NCBI RefSeq assembly: GCF_932526225.1
Contig: NC_064036.1
Location: forward strand, 15,805,181 to 15,865,180
Source of the DNA: Nematostella vectensis
Lineage: Eukaryota; Cnidaria; Anthozoa; Actiniaria; Edwardsiidae
Reading direction: 5' to 3'
DNA length: 60,000 nucleotides
Shown: piece after piece, positions 31,288-42,578 of the stretch
How positions within the stretch are numbered: position 1 is the stretch's first letter
Layout of the letters: each line of letters opens with the position of its first letter
The notes under the pieces: model-generated
The model's database searches: none
The model's input: only the letters and a program-made list of their open reading frames with translations
What the model was told of the DNA's origin: nothing
Made by a program: the position numbers and the translations under genes

Positions 31288-32156
31288 AGAACTTCTACAG
31301 CTGCTGCCACTGCCTTGATAAAGTGTTTACAAGGTGGAGTGGTGCTAACTGTAAGAAGCAGTATCTAGAAAAATTCTCAACATCAGCGTGGGATGCCTCC
31401 CCTGAGTACCGTAAAAAAACTCCACACCCTGGGACATTGTATCTGTTGTAGAGACTTCCTTTTCAAGTATCAAGAAATGTTTCCAGCCAAACAAATGAAT
31501 CTCACCAACCCAAAACTCTCATCTCCATTTGGAAAACTGCCTACTCAAGTTAACTACTATTTCCCAGAACAAAACTCTATTCCACTTACTCCAAACAACA
31601 AGATACTCAGAGAAATTGGTACAGAAATCTATCAGAAATTTGATGCCAAGTGCAAAGAAAGTTTCTCTAAGAGTTTCGCAGATGTTCTGGTCCTTGTCTC
31701 TCAAGCTGGTTTGCAAAAGAAGTTGTCACCTGTGGAGAAAAAAAAGAAAAGAACGAAATGAAAAAAGAAAGTCAAAGCATTTTACTGAGAGTCGATGGGC
31801 GAAAACGGATGTGGAGCAACATTTCGAAATGAGACAATCATTTGCAGCAAGAAAAAAGCAAAGAATGAGCCAGTACTTTGAAACAAGACAGGAGGCTGTA
31901 GAAAGGGTGCAAACAAAGAGCAAAGCAGAGCGTTCTCGTGTACCAAAGGAATTGGATGGAGATTTACAGAAGTTGATGGATGATGTGCAAAACTGGCCAA
32001 ATCAACCTCTCAATTGGAGTGCCAAAGCAAGAGAATATAACATCAAGAAAAGAGGGGCCCCCGAGAGTCCTCCAAATGCAGGGCAGCTTCTCAAGGAATA
32101 CATGTCATCCAAAGGAGTAGATGTTAACCGGTTTAACAGAAGACAGAACGGAGGTG
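31288..32156 (+). pseudogene. N-terminal region of unrecognised repeat-family protein, copy 1
   Basis: After the acceptor at 31287 the frame encodes a cysteine-containing segment (YSCCHCLDKVFTRWSGANCK) and stops at 31449. Coding-like sequence continues in the next frame from 31393 (YQKFDAKCKESFSKSFADVL, KKLSPVEKKKK) and in a third frame after an A-run near 31740, with a strongly charged helical part (QHFEMRQSFAARKKQRMSQY) and LNWSAKAREYNIKKRG. It ends at a strong donor, GGAG/GTGAGTG, at 32156. The later blocks match copy 2 at 36.77-37.26 kb. Frame changes make this copy non-functional as read, unless the homopolymer indels are sequencing errors. Function unknown. Confidence 0.6.
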
Positions 32157-32628
32157 AGTGTTACTAACTGTGCACAGATTAAAATAACATTATATAACAA
32201 GCAACCAGCCTAATAAAAAAAAGCTGCCAAATTAGGCTGACACAAAATATTGTTTATCTCAAGGCATCTAAAGGGGAGGGGGGTAGGAGGCATGGCCACA
32301 AAGATATTCAACATATAAATTTGTAGAATATTTCATACATCTCTTATGCAATCTTCATCGGAAGGGGGGTGGGGGCGAAGGCACTAGCTTTCCACACCAC
32401 TACCCTCCTACCCTGGATCCACCACTGGTTGTGATTGATATTTTGTACTACAAAAGCAATTTCCATACCTGTATTCTAAGGATTTATCTGCTATTGTGTA
32501 TTTAAAACTCCAGGCTATACTTTAATAAAGAGGAATACTGTATATTGTACATGACATGAAACTAATCATAAAAAGTAAAAACACTCAGTACCACCTCCAA
32601 TTGAAAACTAATTCACTGTATTTTGCAG
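32157..32628 (+). other. intron-like interval shared by both family copies
   Basis: It begins GTGAGTGTTAC and ends GTATTTTGCAG. The phase is preserved across it (phase 1). In copy 2 the same protein position is interrupted by about 37261-37560, with an acceptor-like TTTCAG at its 3' end. The intron sequences themselves do not look alike. Confidence 0.65.
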
Positions 32629-33696
32629 GCAAGAGAGTAAGGCGTGCAATTCAGAAGCAGAGGGGAAGGGAAATTTCTTTGCCTGTTCCAAGGAGTAACA
32701 CAGAAGTAAGAAACACAGTTAAAGATCTCATACAGAATGGGACATACAACATCGGGACAACACGTCAAGCTCGTTATAGATGCTGATGGAAATGTTGCAA
32801 AAGCGGTTACTAAAGTCCATGGTAGAAAAATCCCTCTTCAAGAAATTCAAAAAGAGTCACTTAAGAAAAACAGAGAATTTCTAAAGATACACAATGATGA
32901 GTTCTTTGAGAAGATGACAATAGAGGAACTCATTCAAGAGCTGAAGAGTATTGGTGAAGACACCACTGGGACAATGGAAGAGATGAAGGAGAGGCTCAAA
33001 CGCTTCAACAGAACAAGGCACTGGCTGATATGGCATGACCACAGTGTGATTGCAAACCATGGATTCATGCTCTTCTGTCTTAGAGAACTTTATGGCCCTG
33101 CGATATACAAAAGTAGCCAGACCTACCTAGAAGAAACTGGCCGAAAGATTAACATACAAGCAACAGTAGAGTCACCAAAAATATATATACTTGGGGCCAG
33201 TAAAAGCACAGTCGATGATCAAATGCAGTTTGTCAAGACAAGGCAGGAAGACCTCAAGAATCAAGTTTCAACTATTACAAATGAAGGCATTGAGGTAAAC
33301 GAAGTAATGAGGTACATGAATGGTGACAACCCAGCAATCCAAATGGAATCTGGAACCCAACATGGAGGGACATTCCCTTGTGCGGGATGTGATTGCAATA
33401 TCAATTCATGTTACAGCCTAGAATACAGCCTGCAAAGGCCATATCTCACTTTGAAGGAAAGTCAAGACCTGATACTTGCAGGCACAGCTGGGCAAGGGGA
33501 AACTCATCACCCATACAAAAACCTGAAGGCAGATCACCTAAAGAAAGAGATGAGGTCAAGAGGACTCAGTGAGGAAGGAAAAAAGGAGGAGATACAAGAG
33601 AGACTGACAGAAACACTAAGGGGGAAAACACGTCTACCTGCCCTTCTAACAAGTAGGCTCCCCGGCAATAAGCAGATAGAAGAGCTGAACCTCTAG
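32629..33696 (+). pseudogene. SAP-motif-containing region, copy 1
   Basis: It opens with GKRVRRAIQKQRGREISLPV. After a frame change near 32760 comes a 319-codon open frame, 32737-33696. It contains two SAP-like helix pairs: about residues 68-90 (TIEELIQELKSIGEDTTGTM..) and about 267-292 (LKADHLKKEMRSRGLSEEGK..). SAP domains usually bind AT-rich DNA; here the match is by pattern only. Between them lie WHDHSVIANHGFMLFCLREL and the cysteine cluster FPCAGCDCNINSC, a possible metal site. The frame stops at TAG 33694 while coding-like sequence continues (HASMNHIKNILAELRHHV). I have a vague recollection of such proteins as multicopy in cnidarian genomes but cannot name the family. Confidence 0.6.
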
Positions 33697-33830
33697 CGGT
33701 ACGAAGTGCTGTATTTTAAAGCCTTACATGCGTCAATGAATCACATCAAGAACATACTAGCTGAGCTTCGGCACCATGTCACAGATATTGATGCCGCACC
33801 GTTCTTACACCCCCTACAGCCCTGACATAC

Positions 33831-34959
33831 CGCAAGCTCTTCGGAATTTACTTCCATGCTTCCATCTCTCATGCTCCCTTTCTGCTCCGTTTACACTCCC
33901 ACCGTTCTACCAATGCTGAGACCTTTGAGCGCCTGTTTGAGAAAATCACTGACATTACCAAGAAGACCTGGGGGAAAAGACTGGAAGACCTCTCCAGCAA
34001 TGCAATGCTACATGTCAGTGCAGAGATCAACACGAAGGAGACGGATGCAGTGCTCAAGGCATTGCCACAAATGGGTAACGCCACTCTCACTAAAGATATG
34101 CTCCGAGAGTATGCCGGAGATTGGGAAGGTCACCTACACCAAATAGCAGACTTCCTAGTGCCTGGAGAAGGAGAGTGGTGGCATGAGACAGAAGATACTG
34201 TGGAATTTCATGATGGGAATGACGAGATTTCCCACAGAAATGCACCTGCCCTACACCATTTCCGGTCATCTTCAATACCACAAGAGCAGAGTTACTTGAG
34301 AGAGAGCTGGCAGACCTGTGTAAATCAGAACAAGAAGGTCCCTGCATTGCTATTAAGAGACAACAATCGAAAACTTGCAACATCATCCATGTGCTGCAGT
34401 TTTCCTTGGCTCACAGGCAACTCACAGAGCACTGAAAAAAACACTGTCCCCCTGACTCTAGAAGATTCTCTCCTGGTGTCAGACACACATAATCAGCAGA
34501 GCAGTGTAGAAGAAAACAACACTCCCTCAGATCACATTCCCACTCTTTCAGATGACAGAGGTGATGATGAGTCTGAGTATACGATGTTTCCAGAATTTGA
34601 AGATGAAATAACTGATGTTAATGAGACTGGAGTTCCAGCTGATGACACCAGCCAGTTAAAGGTACAACAACCAGGACACAAAAGAGCATTTGATGCTGAA
34701 GACAAAAAAGAACCCTCAGCCAAAAAAAACCAAGGTAGATATTCATGTCCTCCAGTCCAAAACTGCCAAAGCCCTTGGGATGGTGCTGGGACAATGCGAG
34801 ATAGTGAAGAAGTATGACCAGATCAAGCAGCACTTGAAAGAAAATCCAAGATCTCGTTACTACATTAATAAATACAACACCCACCTTGCTCACATCCAGG
34901 TCGAGGTCCTGAAGGCTTACAGAAAGACACACTCTCTCATTCTACTGCCACCTCTCTAA
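33831..34959 (+). pseudogene. C-terminal region of the same family, copy 1
   Basis: An open frame from about 33831 to 34817 encodes RLFEKITDITKKTWGKRLED (near 33931), a helical part, WEGHLHQIADFLVPGEGEWW (34122-34181), HHFRSS, then a long acidic low-complexity stretch. A frame change in the A-run at about 34720 leads to the alternative C-terminus in 34690-34959 (VDIHVLQSKTAKALGMVLGQ, KKYDQIKQHLKENPRSRYYI), which ends at TAA 34957. Part of the protein expected between 33696 and 33831 may be deleted. Blocks such as HLHQIADFL..GEG-WW and LHHFRSS recur in copy 2 near 38.0 kb. Confidence 0.6.
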
Positions 34960-36460
34960 GTAAAGATGAGCGCCTGTCAAAAAAAACAATACTCAAGATT
35001 TCAGAGCAGCTACTGAGTGCATGGAAAATGACCATTCACATGGTATGAACAGATAAATCAAAATTATAAGATTCATACCAAAACCAGCTTTTGTTAAAAC
35101 TAAATTTTCTAATTGTTTTATAGGTCGCCTGAAATGACTGTAAATATTGTAAATACACATGGAAACTATCCTATTAGTATAATACAGTGGCTTAATGTAT
35201 AAAAATAATACATAATAAATTCTGCCAGCTTCTTGTTGTGGGTTCTTGTTTGACTTTGTTTTGAAAGCTTAAAAATCGAGATGGGTGAAAAATAAGTAAG
35301 TATAACCCAATTTTTTTTTAGTAAACTGTTGTTTGCACTCAGTTAACTAGCACAAAAACATTCCAGAAGTGTTCATGATAAAAAAAACACATTATCGGGT
35401 GTTAACAACAAAAGTCAAATTCGGGCGAAGAAGATGTAAGCACATTTTAAATACGGTCAATAGGTTTAAACGTACCTTTTTAATGGATTACCGGGGCTTA
35501 TGGTGCCCAATTCAGCTCCCCAAATTCTCCATTTTTGTTGACGAGTGGAATAACTTAGAAGTCGCGATTCTTTCATAATTTTAATTATGAAAGAGATTTA
35601 AAAATCTGCTGGTAGATTATATTCCCTTACATGGAGACCTACTGTTTAACTTGTGAGAATGAAGTCCAAGCAATGGGTTTAGACAATTAAATAGCGTTGG
35701 AACAAGAAAAAAGTTTTTAAACAGACTCGAAACATTTTTACATCGTGGGCGCCATTTTTGTTTATGGGCTAATACTTTATGAAATTCCCCAATGACGGCG
35801 TGTACAACAAATACCCCTAGCCGTACAGGTAAATTACGCTTATATGAAGTACTTGCCTAGAAGGCCGACTTCTCTTTGCGGGGGGGCATTTTATAATTTG
35901 TGACCCAGGCCTTAATGTACTTGAGTAGGGGCAACACTTGATTCGATTCTAGACTCTCTAGAGCATGGGGACGAACTAATTTCACAAGCTTATAAGTTTA
36001 AGCAAGGGAAGCATAAAGAAGTATCAGCTTTCGCATCCTGTCTCGATACACAATTACGTTAAGCCAAGGGCCAGGGGGCAGAACTGTTAAAGGACGATGA
36101 CGCCCTGAGCAAACATCTAAGCTTAATATTTTTGGAGGGGCCTGATGATAGGAATAAGGGACAAAGCAAGACATAAGAAAGATCAATGGAAGCCATTTTA
36201 GCGAATTGAGGCGTCACGTTATGGGGAAAGGGAGTACAGAGTTAGCCATCCCACACATACCAGCGCCAGTTGTAAACAAGCTCGGGCTTCTGTTGCAAAA
36301 AATCCACCATACTTTCTAATGTTTTTGTCGACATCCAAAGCTACCAATTGATCTAACATTGGGGGTTGCGTCGGAAATCACACCCACCAAATTTTTGTCT
36401 TCCTATGTGCTATTTTTGTGTTAGTCTTTCTAAGGCTAGACTACGTGTACAAGTTTGCTT
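34960..36460. other. no gene recognised
   Basis: AT-rich intergenic sequence. Frames at 35369-35578 (plus) and 36186-35998 (minus) have no motifs. No repeat of note. Confidence 0.4.
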
Positions 36461-36463
36461 CTA

Positions 36464-36770
36464 AGGAGAAAGATGCAGCAGATGATCGAAAGAAAGAGAT
36501 ATGATGTTTGAGCTCGTAATGTAGCCCTCCAACCGGGAGATCGGGTACTGGTTCGCAAATTGAGTATTCGAGGAAAACATAAGCCGAGTGACCGGTGACT
36601 GTTTACATAGTCGAAGCACGCCATGCAGACCAGTCTACACTGTGCGACCGGAACAGAGAGGTAGAGCCCGAACTCTACATCAGAACTGGCTGTTACCAGT
36701 TGAAAGGACGTACCAACCAGTTGGTTTGCCAGCAGATCACAATAGCCGACCCAGACGGATATATTCAGAG
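36464..36770 (+). pseudogene. Ty3/gypsy integrase C-terminal end
   Basis: A frame from 36473 reads QQMIERKRYDV, a stop, then LQPGDRVLVRKLSIRGKHKP, the basic block after the integrase core in Ty3/gypsy elements. Another frame continues RPVYTVRPEQRGRARTLHQN and WLLPVER, the typical end of this Pol. Stops and a frame change show that it is dead. No LTR follows: coding-like sequence passes directly into the second SAP-family copy near 36771, so a deletion or rearrangement has joined two unrelated repeats. Confidence 0.75.
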
Positions 36771-38330
36771 TACAATAAAAAATGCAAAGAGAACTTTGGA
36801 ACAACATTGGCTGATATAATGGTCCTGGTCCCTAAAGCCCAATTAGAGAAGAAGCTGTCTCCTGTGGACAAAAGAACTAGAGAAAAAAAATGTATCACAA
36901 GAATGATAAAGAAAAACATCTAGCTGCAAATGAGTCATACAGCTCTAGACACAAGCGAAGAATGGCCGACTGTTTTGAAACAACAGAGAAAGCAGTGCAG
37001 AGGTCAATTGACAATGACATAGCTAAATCTCATGTGCCTGCCATCTCCAATATCACTGGAGATATAGAACAGTTACTGGAGGATATCAAGGAATGGCCCA
37101 AGGGTAAGATCAACTGGTCTGAAAAGGCTCGTCAATATAATATACGACACAAGTACCAAGAATTCTCTCCCCTAATGGTGGTCAGTTGTTGAAGGTGCTC
37201 CTTACAAACACAGACGGAGTAGATATGTCTCTATTTCAAGACTGTTCAGATGGAGATGATGTTAACAAACAAGGTTTGTAAATTTATATTAATTGTAACC
37301 TTCCATTGGAAAACATACACTACGGCTTTGAGATTTCGTGTGAGTCAGTGTGAGCACATAATAAAATCCTGTGTGCTAGATTTATATTTTGGGCCTTCGC
37401 ACATAGACCATAGTGTATGTTTTACCAAGGGGGTGGGTGTGGGGGCTAATAAATAAACTAAAAGAAGTTAAGAGTGCATGTCGATCAGATGTGTAAAGTC
37501 AAATTTTTGGAATATTTTTGCTTTCCACTAAGAATAATTCTTTATCTCTTATGGGTTTCAGAGTAAGAAGAGCACTTTAAAAAGCAAAGAGGAAATGAAA
37601 TATCAGTGCCTGTTCCAAGAAACAACCAACAAATTCGACAAGAAATCAAAGAATGCATAGAAAATGGGACATATGAGGTTGGGGTTCCTGTGGTAGAGCG
37701 TGAAATTACTAAACTATCAATAAACAAAGAGGATCATATTGAACAAAGAAATCTAAATGTCTGTGCACGAAAAATCCCACTGACACAAATAAGAAAGGAT
37801 GCACTCCTGAGAAACAAAGAACTATTGAAAATCAAAGAAGATAATCATGATGATGATTTAACTAGAGAACAGATAATGAGTTGAAAAAAGTTCATGAGGA
37901 CAGAGGGAAATCAGCAAACTAGCTAAGGCACTCCCTAAAATGGAAAACACCTTCATTTTGAAAGAGCAAATGGAGACCCATGCAGGAGACTGGTAGGCTC
38001 ATTTGAAGCTAATTGCTGACTTTCTGAGAGAAGGGGAAGGAGTATGGTGGCAGGAACAAGATGATGGAGTCCAGTTTTTGGATGGCCCAGATAAGCCTAG
38101 ATGCCCCAAGGCTACACCACTTCAGGTCATCAAACATCCAAAAGGAACAGCAGGAGCTCGAAATCCACTGGGATGAATGCAATACAAAAAATATCAAGAT
38201 CCCTGCTATGAAGTTGAAAGACAAACATAGTAAATGGCAAAGGCCCAGCAACTGCTGCTCAGTCCAAGACTTGGAAGCACCAGCAGAAGATGACCCTCCC
38301 CCTCCCTCTCCAGTGAGCTGCCAAGGCAGT
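36771..38330 (+). pseudogene. SAP-like gene family, copy 2, internally deleted
   Basis: Blocks align in order with copy 1: YNKKCKENFGTTLADIMVLV (matching 31.64 kb), RMADCFETTEKAVQRS and INWSEKARQYNIRHK (matching 31.87-32.05 kb), an intron-like gap from about 37261 to 37560, NEISVPVPRNNQQIRQEIKE with NGTYEVGVP (matching 32.67 kb) and ARKIPLTQIRKDALLRNKEL. After a stop at 37882-37884 the sequence jumps to blocks equivalent to 34.05-34.26 kb (KLAKALPKMENTFILKEQME, LKLIADFLREGEGVWWQE, LHHFRSSNIQKEQ). The SAP-like middle is missing. Overall identity looks moderate, so the copies are old or belong to different subfamilies. Confidence 0.65.
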
Positions 38331-38983
38331 CTGTTTGATAGAGTCTATTTTTGTGAGGCTATGCTCTTTTTATTGATTGATTCTCGTTGCCATTTTCTGA
38401 CTGATTTGCCGTGTAATTTTGTAATTTTATATTCTTTCAGCCTTTTTACTAAACTTAATTAATTCACTGCCCTAGTGGTCAGTCACCCGTTTACCTCAAC
38501 TTAGCCGTATTTGCAAATTTTGCGTTGTGTGTTCCCGCGGGACTGCTTTGATCTCTTCAAGTACTCACTGTGTTTTCTGTGACACAGCTATAATTATTTG
38601 AATGATCACTGCACTAAACTAATAATATCGGAAATTGAGATCAAATACAAAGTATAAGGTTGTACATTTACAAATTACCATTCTATTATTCATTTGCGCG
38701 CTTATTGCTGAAAATTGCAAAAGTACGTACAAAAGTACAAAATAAACTAAAACTAAATGTACAAAAGTACAAACATTAAATGAATAATCCGAATAAAAAA
38801 CGCAAATAATTGAATTAAAGTTAATAATTACAGTTTGATAGACTTTATAAAACCTTATCTATATTATAGTTTTTTTTTTTTAAAGTAATAACAAAGTATA
38901 TGATAAGAAAGTTATTTCAGTCAAAATTTCTTATTTCTTGAAAGACTCATTTTCCATCCTCAAGTACAAATAATCTTTCTTGC
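38331..38983. other. no gene recognised
   Basis: AT-rich sequence with short A- and T-runs before the LINE at 39 kb; its last part may be the LINE 5' untranslated region. Confidence 0.35.
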
Positions 38984-39001
38984 TTGTTTCTGGTGCGCAC
39001 A

Positions 39002-39340
39002 ATGGGGAGCAGCATTGCATTTGTTTTCTATTTATCACTTGTGCTGGCGTCTTCGAAAGCGCCTGTTTCCTCTAAGGTTCGATGGATAGGGCATTGCTCC
39101 ACTCGACTGGTTTTCTGCTCAAGAGCACGAATCAGAAGACAGAAATGCCCTTGCATGTATTATAACAATACAAGTGCCACCTTTCACCTCCGTCTTGAAG
39201 GTGATCTAGTTTTCAAACTGAACCCAGGACCTGAGAACAGGTCTACTTCAACAGTTGTTTTATCTCACTCTAAAGATCGTAGTTCAAGATGGACTCGGAC
39301 ACGAAACGCTCGTAATCTTATCAACACTCGCTGCTTGAGG
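39002..39340 (+). pseudogene. LINE N-terminal frame with a 2A-like motif
   Basis: ATG at 39002 opens a hydrophobic start (MGSSIAFVFYLSLVLASS, signal-peptide-like), a cysteine- and arginine-rich middle, and LEGDLVFKLNPGP at 39194-39232. NPGP preceded by an acidic residue is the core of 2A-like sequences, which make the ribosome skip a peptide bond and occur near the start of some non-LTR retrotransposon proteins. The consensus D-V/I-E-x-NPGP is only partly met, so activity is doubtful. The frame stops at TGA 39341; the endonuclease starts in other frames soon after. Confidence 0.55.
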
Positions 39341-39589
39341 TGAACAACCCTCAGCACCTTCATCGAACAAATAACTTTTCGATGATGAACAATGTAAGGC
39401 AACCCATCCCTGTTCTTGTCAATAACTATCCAGCAAATGATAAACTGGTTGGGTCTCAATTTAATCATTCGTCTGATTCTCCGTTTAACTCTCATTGTTC
39501 TGTCACGTCCTTCGTCAAGAACTGCATCGAACCTAATAAACGTCGAAAATCTCAGGTACTTCGAACACTGTCTCGCCTGCCTCACTTTG

Positions 39590-40490
39590 TATTTTCAATG
39601 CTCATTCAGTGAGGAACAAGTCTACGCTGATTCATGACTATACCTGTGATTGCAAAGCTTATATAGTAGCCATAACTGAGACCTGGCTGAGTGGCAATGA
39701 TGATGCGATCGGATCCGAGCTCTGTCCGGACGGATATCGAGTGTTGGATCAAGTTCGTTGTGGTCGTCAGGGAGGTGGTACGGCTCTCATCTTCCGTGAT
39801 TCTTTGACAGTGGAGAAGGTTGATGGCGGGGCAAAAACGTCATTTGAGTTTTCGGAGTGGTTGATCAGACTGCCGTCACAGGAGCTGCGTGTGCTCATTC
39901 TTTATCGACCACAGACTGACTCAAATGGTCAGACGATTCCTATTGGCACTTTCTTTACGGAACTCAGCGATTATCTTGAAACGATTGTTTTGTGTAAAGA
40001 ACAACTGGTTGTGGTCGGGGACTTCAATATTCATGTCGGTCTGTTGGATGGTGATGCGGCAAGATTTCTCGAACTGCTTGAGTGCTTCAGCTTGCAACAA
40101 AACATTGCAGGCCTCACCCACATACATGGTCACACACTGGACTTGGTGATAACTCGCCAAACTGAGCAGATCATAAGAGAAACTCCACTCGTGGATCGTT
40201 ACTTGTCTGACCATGCCTCGGTTCTGTGCTCTTTACAGTGCCTGAAGCCATGTTTGGCAGTCAGAACTGTTTCATATCGCAAGTTAAAGTCGGTTGATAT
40301 TCAAACCCTAAACTCTGATCTGATTAATTCGGATCTTTGCACCAAGACGCCGAATGATTTAGATGAGCTTGTATCATGTTATCATAACACTCTACAGGCC
40401 GCGGTAGATAAACACGCGCCTTTGAAACAAAGAACTATCGTGACGCGTCCTCGAGTTCCCTGGTTCACCGAGGAGATTAGGCTAGCTTAG
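39590..40490 (+). pseudogene. LINE apurinic-type endonuclease domain
   Basis: One open frame (39609-40490) encodes the exonuclease-endonuclease-phosphatase domain that nicks target DNA for LINE insertion. Visible motifs are AYIVAITETWLSG (about 39657-39695), GGGTALIFRD (39774-39803), VVVGDFNIHVG (about 40011-40043, catalytic D and N), LDLVIT, and the catalytic SDH near 40206-40214. It ends in TAG at 40488, after which the same frame continues with a charged linker (40533-40976), so the stop is a nonsense mutation inside ORF2. Confidence 0.9.
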
Positions 40491-42303
40491 AGGGAGAGAA
40501 GAAAGGCGGAGAAAATCTGGAGGCGGTCAAGGATGGTGGCTAATTTTGATACCTTCAAACAGCGACGTAATGCGCTGAATAATTTGTTAAAACGGGCACG
40601 AAGGGATTATTATGCCGACTTCATTGCGGATAATTGTTCTGAGCAGAGAAAACTATTCCGTGCGAGCAAGCGCTTGTTTAACCAATCACCTGACGATGGC
40701 CTACCGCCCAACCTGCATGCGCCGACATTTGCTAGCGACTTAGGAAAATATTTCGTGAAGAAGATTGAACTGATTCAGAACAAGATCGATGCCAGTGACT
40801 GTCCTTCTGTACCCCCCATGATACAGGCTTCTGAGGTCCCCCCACTGACTCAGTTTGCGGAGCTAAGCGAAAATGATGTGAAGTCTCTTGTCGAGTGCTC
40901 TGCTAAAAACTCCTGTGCACTCAAGTCTGGTGAGCAAATGCGACTCTTTGCTTCCAATCATTACTGCCATCATTAACAAGTCGCTACAAAGCGGTCATTT
41001 TCCTGAGGGATGGAAAGAGGCGCTAGTGATTCCCCTTCTTAAGAAGCTGGGGCTGGATATTTCGTTCTCAAACTTTCGTCCAATCATGTTTATCTCGAAA
41101 CTTACAGAAAGGCGGTGCTTCATCAAACGTATGACCATTTGGCTACTAATGGTCTTTACCCTGATGTTCAATCTGCGTACAGGAAAGATCACAGCACAGA
41201 GACGGCACTCCTGAAAGTCAAGAGTGACATTCTCTTAAATATGAACGAGCAGCATGTCACTCTGCTCGTTCTTCTTGACTTGAGTGCCGCCTTCGATACT
41301 GTAGACCATGGACTGTTGGAGAAGTCCCTCGGCAGGGTTGGTCTGGGTGGGATGGCTCTAGAGTGGTATAAGTCGAACTTAAATGGGCGTGGTCAACGTG
41401 TGTCAGTTCGTGGGTTCCAGTCCGAGAGACTCGATCTTAGCTGTGGGGTGCCACGAAGCTCGTGTCTAGGCCCGCTTTTGTTCACCATGTACTCGAGCTC
41501 ATTGCTTCAGGTGGTTAAGGAACATCTACCAATCTGTCCATTGTTATGCTGATGACACGCAGCTATATGTCTCGTTCAGTCCAAAGGCGGATTGTGGGCA
41601 GTCCGACGCTGTTTCTTCCATGGAACGCTGTATCGAGGCTGTGAGTGGCTGGATGGTCAGTAATAGACTGTTGTTGAATAGCACGAAGACTTTTGATAGG
41701 CACAAAGCAGCAACTTGCTAAAGTTAGTGTAGATCAGCTTCGCTTAGTCAATGATATGATATTTTCAAAGTCACCGGTCAAGAATCTTGGGGTGTGGATA
41801 GATTCAAATCTTTCAATGTCGGACCATATCACAAAAACCTGCTCTACTGCCTTTTATCACATGTATAATATAACAAGAATTAGACCATACTTAACTAGAG
41901 GTGACACAGAAACGCTTATTAATGCTCTTGTCACAAGCCGTCTAGATTACTGTAATAGTTTACTGCATGGTAGCCCTGGCTACCTTTTGCAAAAATTGCA
42001 GCGCGTGCAAAATGCTGCTGCTAGAGTTATATTTCGAGAGAGTAAGTTTTGCCACATAACACCGATACTTATAAGCCTTCATTGGTTGCCGGTTGTTTAC
42101 CGAATTAGATTTAAAGTTTTATTGATAACCTTTAAGGCCATACATGGCAATTCGCCCGGTTATATTAAGGATTTTATTAACGTTTCTAACAACAGAACTT
42201 ATAGTCTCAGATCAAATAATAACATGACCCTGAGATGCACCATTGAGTCAATAAATTCTTATGGTGATCGTGCATTTCCAGTCGCTGCACCCCGAGTGGA
42301 ATA
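40491..42303 (+). pseudogene. LINE reverse transcriptase and C-terminus
   Basis: A linker rich in basic residues leads to a reverse transcriptase in several frames: SLQSGHFPEGWKEALVIPLL (frame change near 40930), STETALLKVKSDILL, motif A LLVLLDLSAAFDTVDHGLLE (41262-41321), motif B LSCGVPRSSCLGPLLFTMYS with R and S where Q and G are usual, CYADDTQLY (YADD at 41545-41556, after a frame change near 41530), and after another break near 41693 a 203-residue open frame with NLGVWIDSNLSMSDHI, LQRVQNAAARVIF and LHWLPVVYRIRFK. The order and C-terminus fit the CR1/L2 group. At least four frame changes show that it is dead. Confidence 0.92.
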
Positions 42304-42554
42304 GTCTTCCGGATGAAGTAAGGTGCACTAGTTCTCTAGGTAGTTTTAAAAATGCACTTTCATTTAAAAAAGCGTTTAATTTATAATCAATATATATATT
42401 CCTTTTTTTTATTTTTTAGGTCTATTGTAATTATATTATTCCTAGTTTTATCGTAATATTATTATAGTTTGGCATTTGTTACTAGTTTTATTTACTCGAT
42501 GTAATGCGCAGTTCAAAATTTTTATATTGATAATTGCCCAATATAAATGCAATA

Positions 42555-42578
42555 AATTATTATTATTATTATTATTAT
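42555..42578 (+). repeat. LINE 3' tail of ATT repeats
   Basis: About seven ATT units follow AATAAATT at the 3' end of the LINE that starts near 39 kb; a trinucleotide tail of this kind marks the element's terminus. Confidence 0.75.
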
